A stretch of DNA of 64,000 nt from assembly GCA_040756375.1 (NCBI GenBank), contig JBFLZC010000001.1, positions 1 through 64,000 on the forward strand, in the 5' to 3' direction. The position numbers were made by a program, and so were the translations under genes. The notes below the pieces were generated by a model. That model did not search any database and had not been told where the DNA came from. It saw only the letters and a program-made list of their open reading frames with translations. This DNA comes from VGSG01 sp040756375. Its GTDB lineage: Bacteria > Desulfobacterota > Desulfomonilia > Desulfomonilales > Desulfomonilaceae. Shown one piece after another: positions 61,836-64,000 of this stretch (positions within the stretch are counted from its first letter, which is position 1; each line of letters begins with the position of its first letter).

Positions 61836-62669
61836 GTGAACATTGTCGTAATATCCAGGCAGGTAGGTTCGTTTGGCGATGAGATAGCGGCTCTGGTGGC
61901 AGCAGAGATGGGTTTGGAACTGGTCGGGCGGGACGGCCTGCACAAGATGGCGCTTTCCTGCGAACCGGAATACAGCGCTGCGTGCACCGCTTACGAGAAG
62001 GAGCATGGCGCGGGCTTCTTCGAACGCATTTTCTTTGATAGACCGTCCTATCTTAGCCTCTTCGAGGCTATGGCATTTGAGCAAGCCAGCCGCGGGAATG
62101 TGGTGATGATCGGCCGAGGGGCGCAAATCGTTTTGCGGGACTTCCCTGGCGTATTCACTGCCCGGATCGTGGCGCCTTTCGGGGTGAGAGTTCGCCGAGT
62201 GCAGGAACGAAGCGGCTCATCCGAGGCCGTCGCTGAGGATTTCGTCAAGAAATACGACCGCGAGCGGCGGGCGCTGATTCAGTCCATCTTTATGGCAAAC
62301 CTGGATGACTGGAGCCTGTACAATGTTATTCTGAACACGCAACATTATACTGCGCAAGCGGCCGCAAAGGCGCTGATCGAGGCTATCAGGCAAAAGACAC
62401 CTGTTCCCGACAAGACCCAGTCAGCAGAAACGTTTCAGGCGCTTGCGGTTGCCAAGCGCGCTGAGACGCTCGTCCGTAGCAAACTGACCTCTGCTGTGGC
62501 TCGTGACATTAGAATATCTGCGGAACTGGGCGGAGTGGTGCGCATGACCGGACTAGTGGCTCAGAACGCAGACAAGGAAGAGGCGGAGAGCATTGTGTCT
62601 CAATGTCCCGGTGTGACAAAAGTGGAGAACGATCTGGTCGTGACGGAAGGCTTCCGTTTCTTTATGTAA
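61836..62669 (+). CDS. Cytidylate-kinase-like protein with C-terminal BON-like domain
   Basis: The first about 190 residues resemble the cytidylate-kinase-like (AAA_26) family, with VVISRQVGSFGDEIA as the nucleotide-binding loop, and RGNVVMIGRGAQIVL and RERRALIQ. The last 70 residues (ARDIRISAELGGVVRMTGLV... NDLVV) look like a BON domain. The reading frame is open from 61536, overlapping the dehydrogenase gene. The true start is GTG 61836, with AAGGAGGA upstream. The kinase-like domain is an unexpected guest in a catabolic operon; its substrate is unknown. Confidence 0.8.
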   Translation: MNIVVISRQVGSFGDEIAALVAAEMGLELVGRDGLHKMALSCEPEYSAACTAYEKEHGAGFFERIFFDRPSYLSLFEAMAFEQASRGNVVMIGRGAQIVLRDFPGVFTARIVAPFGVRVRRVQERSGSSEAVAEDFVKKYDRERRALIQSIFMANLDDWSLYNVILNTQHYTAQAAAKALIEAIRQKTPVPDKTQSAETFQALAVAKRAETLVRSKLTSAVARDIRISAELGGVVRMTGLVAQNADKEEAESIVSQCPGVTKVENDLVVTEGFRFFM

Positions 62670-62711
62670 TGTCGGCCCGTACTGCCGTGGATTGAGATCG
62701 AAGGAGTCCTC

Positions 62712-63824
62712 ATGCAGAGCGATTTGCTGGAACCCTTTTATGAGGCGATCAAGGATCAGGAACAACGACTCCGGAATCTTGCCGCGGAAGATCGGAAGAT
62801 AATCGGATATTTCTGTACGTACACTCCTGTGGAATTGATCCACGCCTCGGGTTTTATCCCGATGAGGGTGATGGGGGGCACTCGAACCCTCACAAAGGCA
62901 GATTCCCTGGCGCCCAGTTTCGTCTGTCCTTACTTGAGGGCGGCTCTTGATAAGGCCCTGAACGGAGAGTACTCGTTCCTTTCAGGCATCGTGCAGGGCT
63001 ATACCTGCGATGCAGCCTGCGGCGTGGTGAGAATCTGGGAGCGCAACATACCCGGTGAGATCTTCCACACCCTCGCGCTGCCCTATTGCGACTCGGTGCA
63101 TTCCCGACGCTTCTTCCATTCCGAGATCGATGCACTGAACGTGAAGTTCCGGGCGATCGATGGAGGATTCAATGAGCAGAGCCTGGCCGATTCAATAGAG
63201 TTGTACGGCAAGATCCGGCGTTTGGTCCTGGAATTCTACAAGATGCGCTACGACGGACGGTTGGCGATTCCCGCGAGCGAGTTCCTTGCCGTCATCCAGG
63301 CCGGGTTCGTGACACCGCCGGAAGATTACCTTGGGATGCTGGAGCGCTTGGCCGGCGCCGCTGAATTGGCAGCCGCGGCCAACCGAGGCGGGACACGCGT
63401 TCTTGTCTCCGGAAGCCTCGTTGAGGACGGGAAAGTCCTTGACCTCGTTGAGGAATCCGGCGGGTTGATCGTGGCCGACGACCTGTGCACGGGCATCCGC
63501 AATTTCTACCCCGCTTCCGGATTCGGATTGCATCCCATCGAACGGGTTATTGATCGGTACATGAACCGGGCGCCCTGTCCTTGCAGGTCGAGGGTCTCGG
63601 ACAGGCTCCCATTTCTCGAGGATCTCCTAGAGCGGTCCAAAGCCCAGGGGGTCATCTTCCTGTTCCAGAAGTATTGCACCCCACATCTCGCGGACCATCC
63701 GAGCCTGGTGGAGCACTGCAAGGCCAAGGGAATTCCCTCAATCGCAACAGAAATGGAAGAAACCGGTGTCAACGAAGGGCAACTGAGGACGCGTCTGGAA
63801 GCGTTCTTTGAGATGTTGAGGTAA
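62712..63824 (+). CDS. 2-hydroxyacyl-CoA dehydratase-family subunit (HgdB/BcrC-like)
   Basis: This 370-residue protein belongs to the HgdB/FldB/BcrC family of iron-sulfur CoA-ester dehydratases or reductases. Typical elements are GYFCTYTPVELIHASGF (Cys35), FVCPYLRAALD (Cys72), YTCDAACG (Cys99, Cys103) and CPCRSR near the C-terminus. These enzymes act as heterodimers and need an ATP-driven activator. The second subunit begins six bases downstream; no activator gene is in the window. Whether it dehydrates a hydroxyacyl-CoA or reduces a ring or enoyl-CoA is open. Confidence 0.88.
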   Translation: MQSDLLEPFYEAIKDQEQRLRNLAAEDRKIIGYFCTYTPVELIHASGFIPMRVMGGTRTLTKADSLAPSFVCPYLRAALDKALNGEYSFLSGIVQGYTCDAACGVVRIWERNIPGEIFHTLALPYCDSVHSRRFFHSEIDALNVKFRAIDGGFNEQSLADSIELYGKIRRLVLEFYKMRYDGRLAIPASEFLAVIQAGFVTPPEDYLGMLERLAGAAELAAAANRGGTRVLVSGSLVEDGKVLDLVEESGGLIVADDLCTGIRNFYPASGFGLHPIERVIDRYMNRAPCPCRSRVSDRLPFLEDLLERSKAQGVIFLFQKYCTPHLADHPSLVEHCKAKGIPSIATEMEETGVNEGQLRTRLEAFFEMLR

Positions 63825-63829
63825 ATCCA

Positions 63830-64000
63830 ATGGAGAAAACCGGCAAATCCAGAAAGAGGCTCAAAGCCGCCAAAGAGCTGAACCGCGTGGTGACGGAATA
63901 TTACGTGGAGTGCGGCCGAGCAAAGACTGAAGAAAAGCCCGTGGGTTGGTTGCCTCCCATGAACGGCGCTATAGAAATATTCTATGCCATGGACATTCAG
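63830..64000 (+). CDS. 2-hydroxyacyl-CoA dehydratase-family second subunit, partial
   Basis: The first 57 codons of a protein cut by the window edge. It begins MEKTGKSRKRLKAAKEL and reads VGWLPPMNGAIEIFYAMDI at 39-57, which fits the N-terminus of HgdA/HgdB/BcrB-type subunits. It follows the preceding subunit gene by five bases. Without the rest I cannot separate dehydratase from reductase. Confidence 0.75.
   Translation, partial: MEKTGKSRKRLKAAKELNRVVTEYYVECGRAKTEEKPVGWLPPMNGAIEIFYAMDIQ

Overview
The window looks like a chromosomal segment of an anaerobic, moderately GC-rich deltaproteobacterium (Desulfobacterota; Desulfomonile- or Syntrophobacter-like is my best guess). The inference rests on gene content: a superoxide reductase, a biotin-dependent-type carboxyltransferase, a DHH-CBS-poly(A)-polymerase-type tRNA nucleotidyltransferase, a TRAP transporter followed by a long acyl-CoA catabolic operon, and 2-hydroxyacyl-CoA dehydratase-type subunits. 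No rRNA, tRNA, CRISPR array, prophage or intact insertion sequence was seen. Several short palindromic (MITE/REP-like) repeats sit between genes.

Region 1 (about 1-8 kb) holds a repeat pair, a thioesterase and a carboxyltransferase, a tRNA nucleotidyltransferase, a DUF3999-like exported protein with a near-leaderless promoter, ribosomal protein S21 and a small RRM RNA-binding protein. Region 2 (8-12.4 kb) has a sulfatase/LTA-synthase-like membrane enzyme, a structured noncoding tract, a second RRM gene that shares a 149-bp conserved 5' leader with the first, and an ankyrin protein. Region 3 (12.9-18 kb) is a minus-strand group encoding a PP2C phosphatase, a two-FHA protein and a 1,099-residue TPR-CHAT caspase-like protein. 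This is a phospho-signalling module with no kinase in the window.

Region 4 (18.2-25 kb, minus strand) encodes release factor 2 with the classical +1 programmed frameshift, a YhaM-like HD nuclease, a remarkable fusion of a glycerolipid acyltransferase with glycerol-3-phosphate dehydrogenase, a lipid- or periplasm-directed exported protein and a membrane glycosyltransferase. Region 5 (25.4-41.9 kb) is mixed: superoxide reductase, site-2 protease with CBS domains, DUF4384 protein plus CHASE2 nucleotide cyclase, amidohydrolase, S24 repressor, a large hybrid histidine kinase, a baeRF protein, a Cys-rich winged-helix ferredoxin and a DUF6056-like membrane protein.

Region 6 (42.3 kb to the right edge, all plus strand) is one long catabolic locus: TRAP transporter, three CoA ligases, two acyl-CoA dehydrogenases, MaoC hydratase, 3-hydroxyacyl-CoA dehydrogenase, two thiolase-fold proteins with DUF35 partners, an HMG-CoA-synthase-like/DUF35 fusion, a BKACE enzyme, a B12 mutase large subunit, a GntR regulator, a cytidylate-kinase-like protein with a BON-like tail, and the start of a 2-hydroxyacyl-CoA dehydratase-type enzyme. 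Together they could import a carboxylic acid, activate it with CoA, and shorten or rearrange it by beta-oxidation, aldol-type cleavage and B12 chemistry. Key catalytic cysteines are missing from two of the thiolase-superfamily members, which argues for unusual C-C cleavage steps. This locus is my main candidate for an undescribed pathway; its substrate is not known from the sequence.
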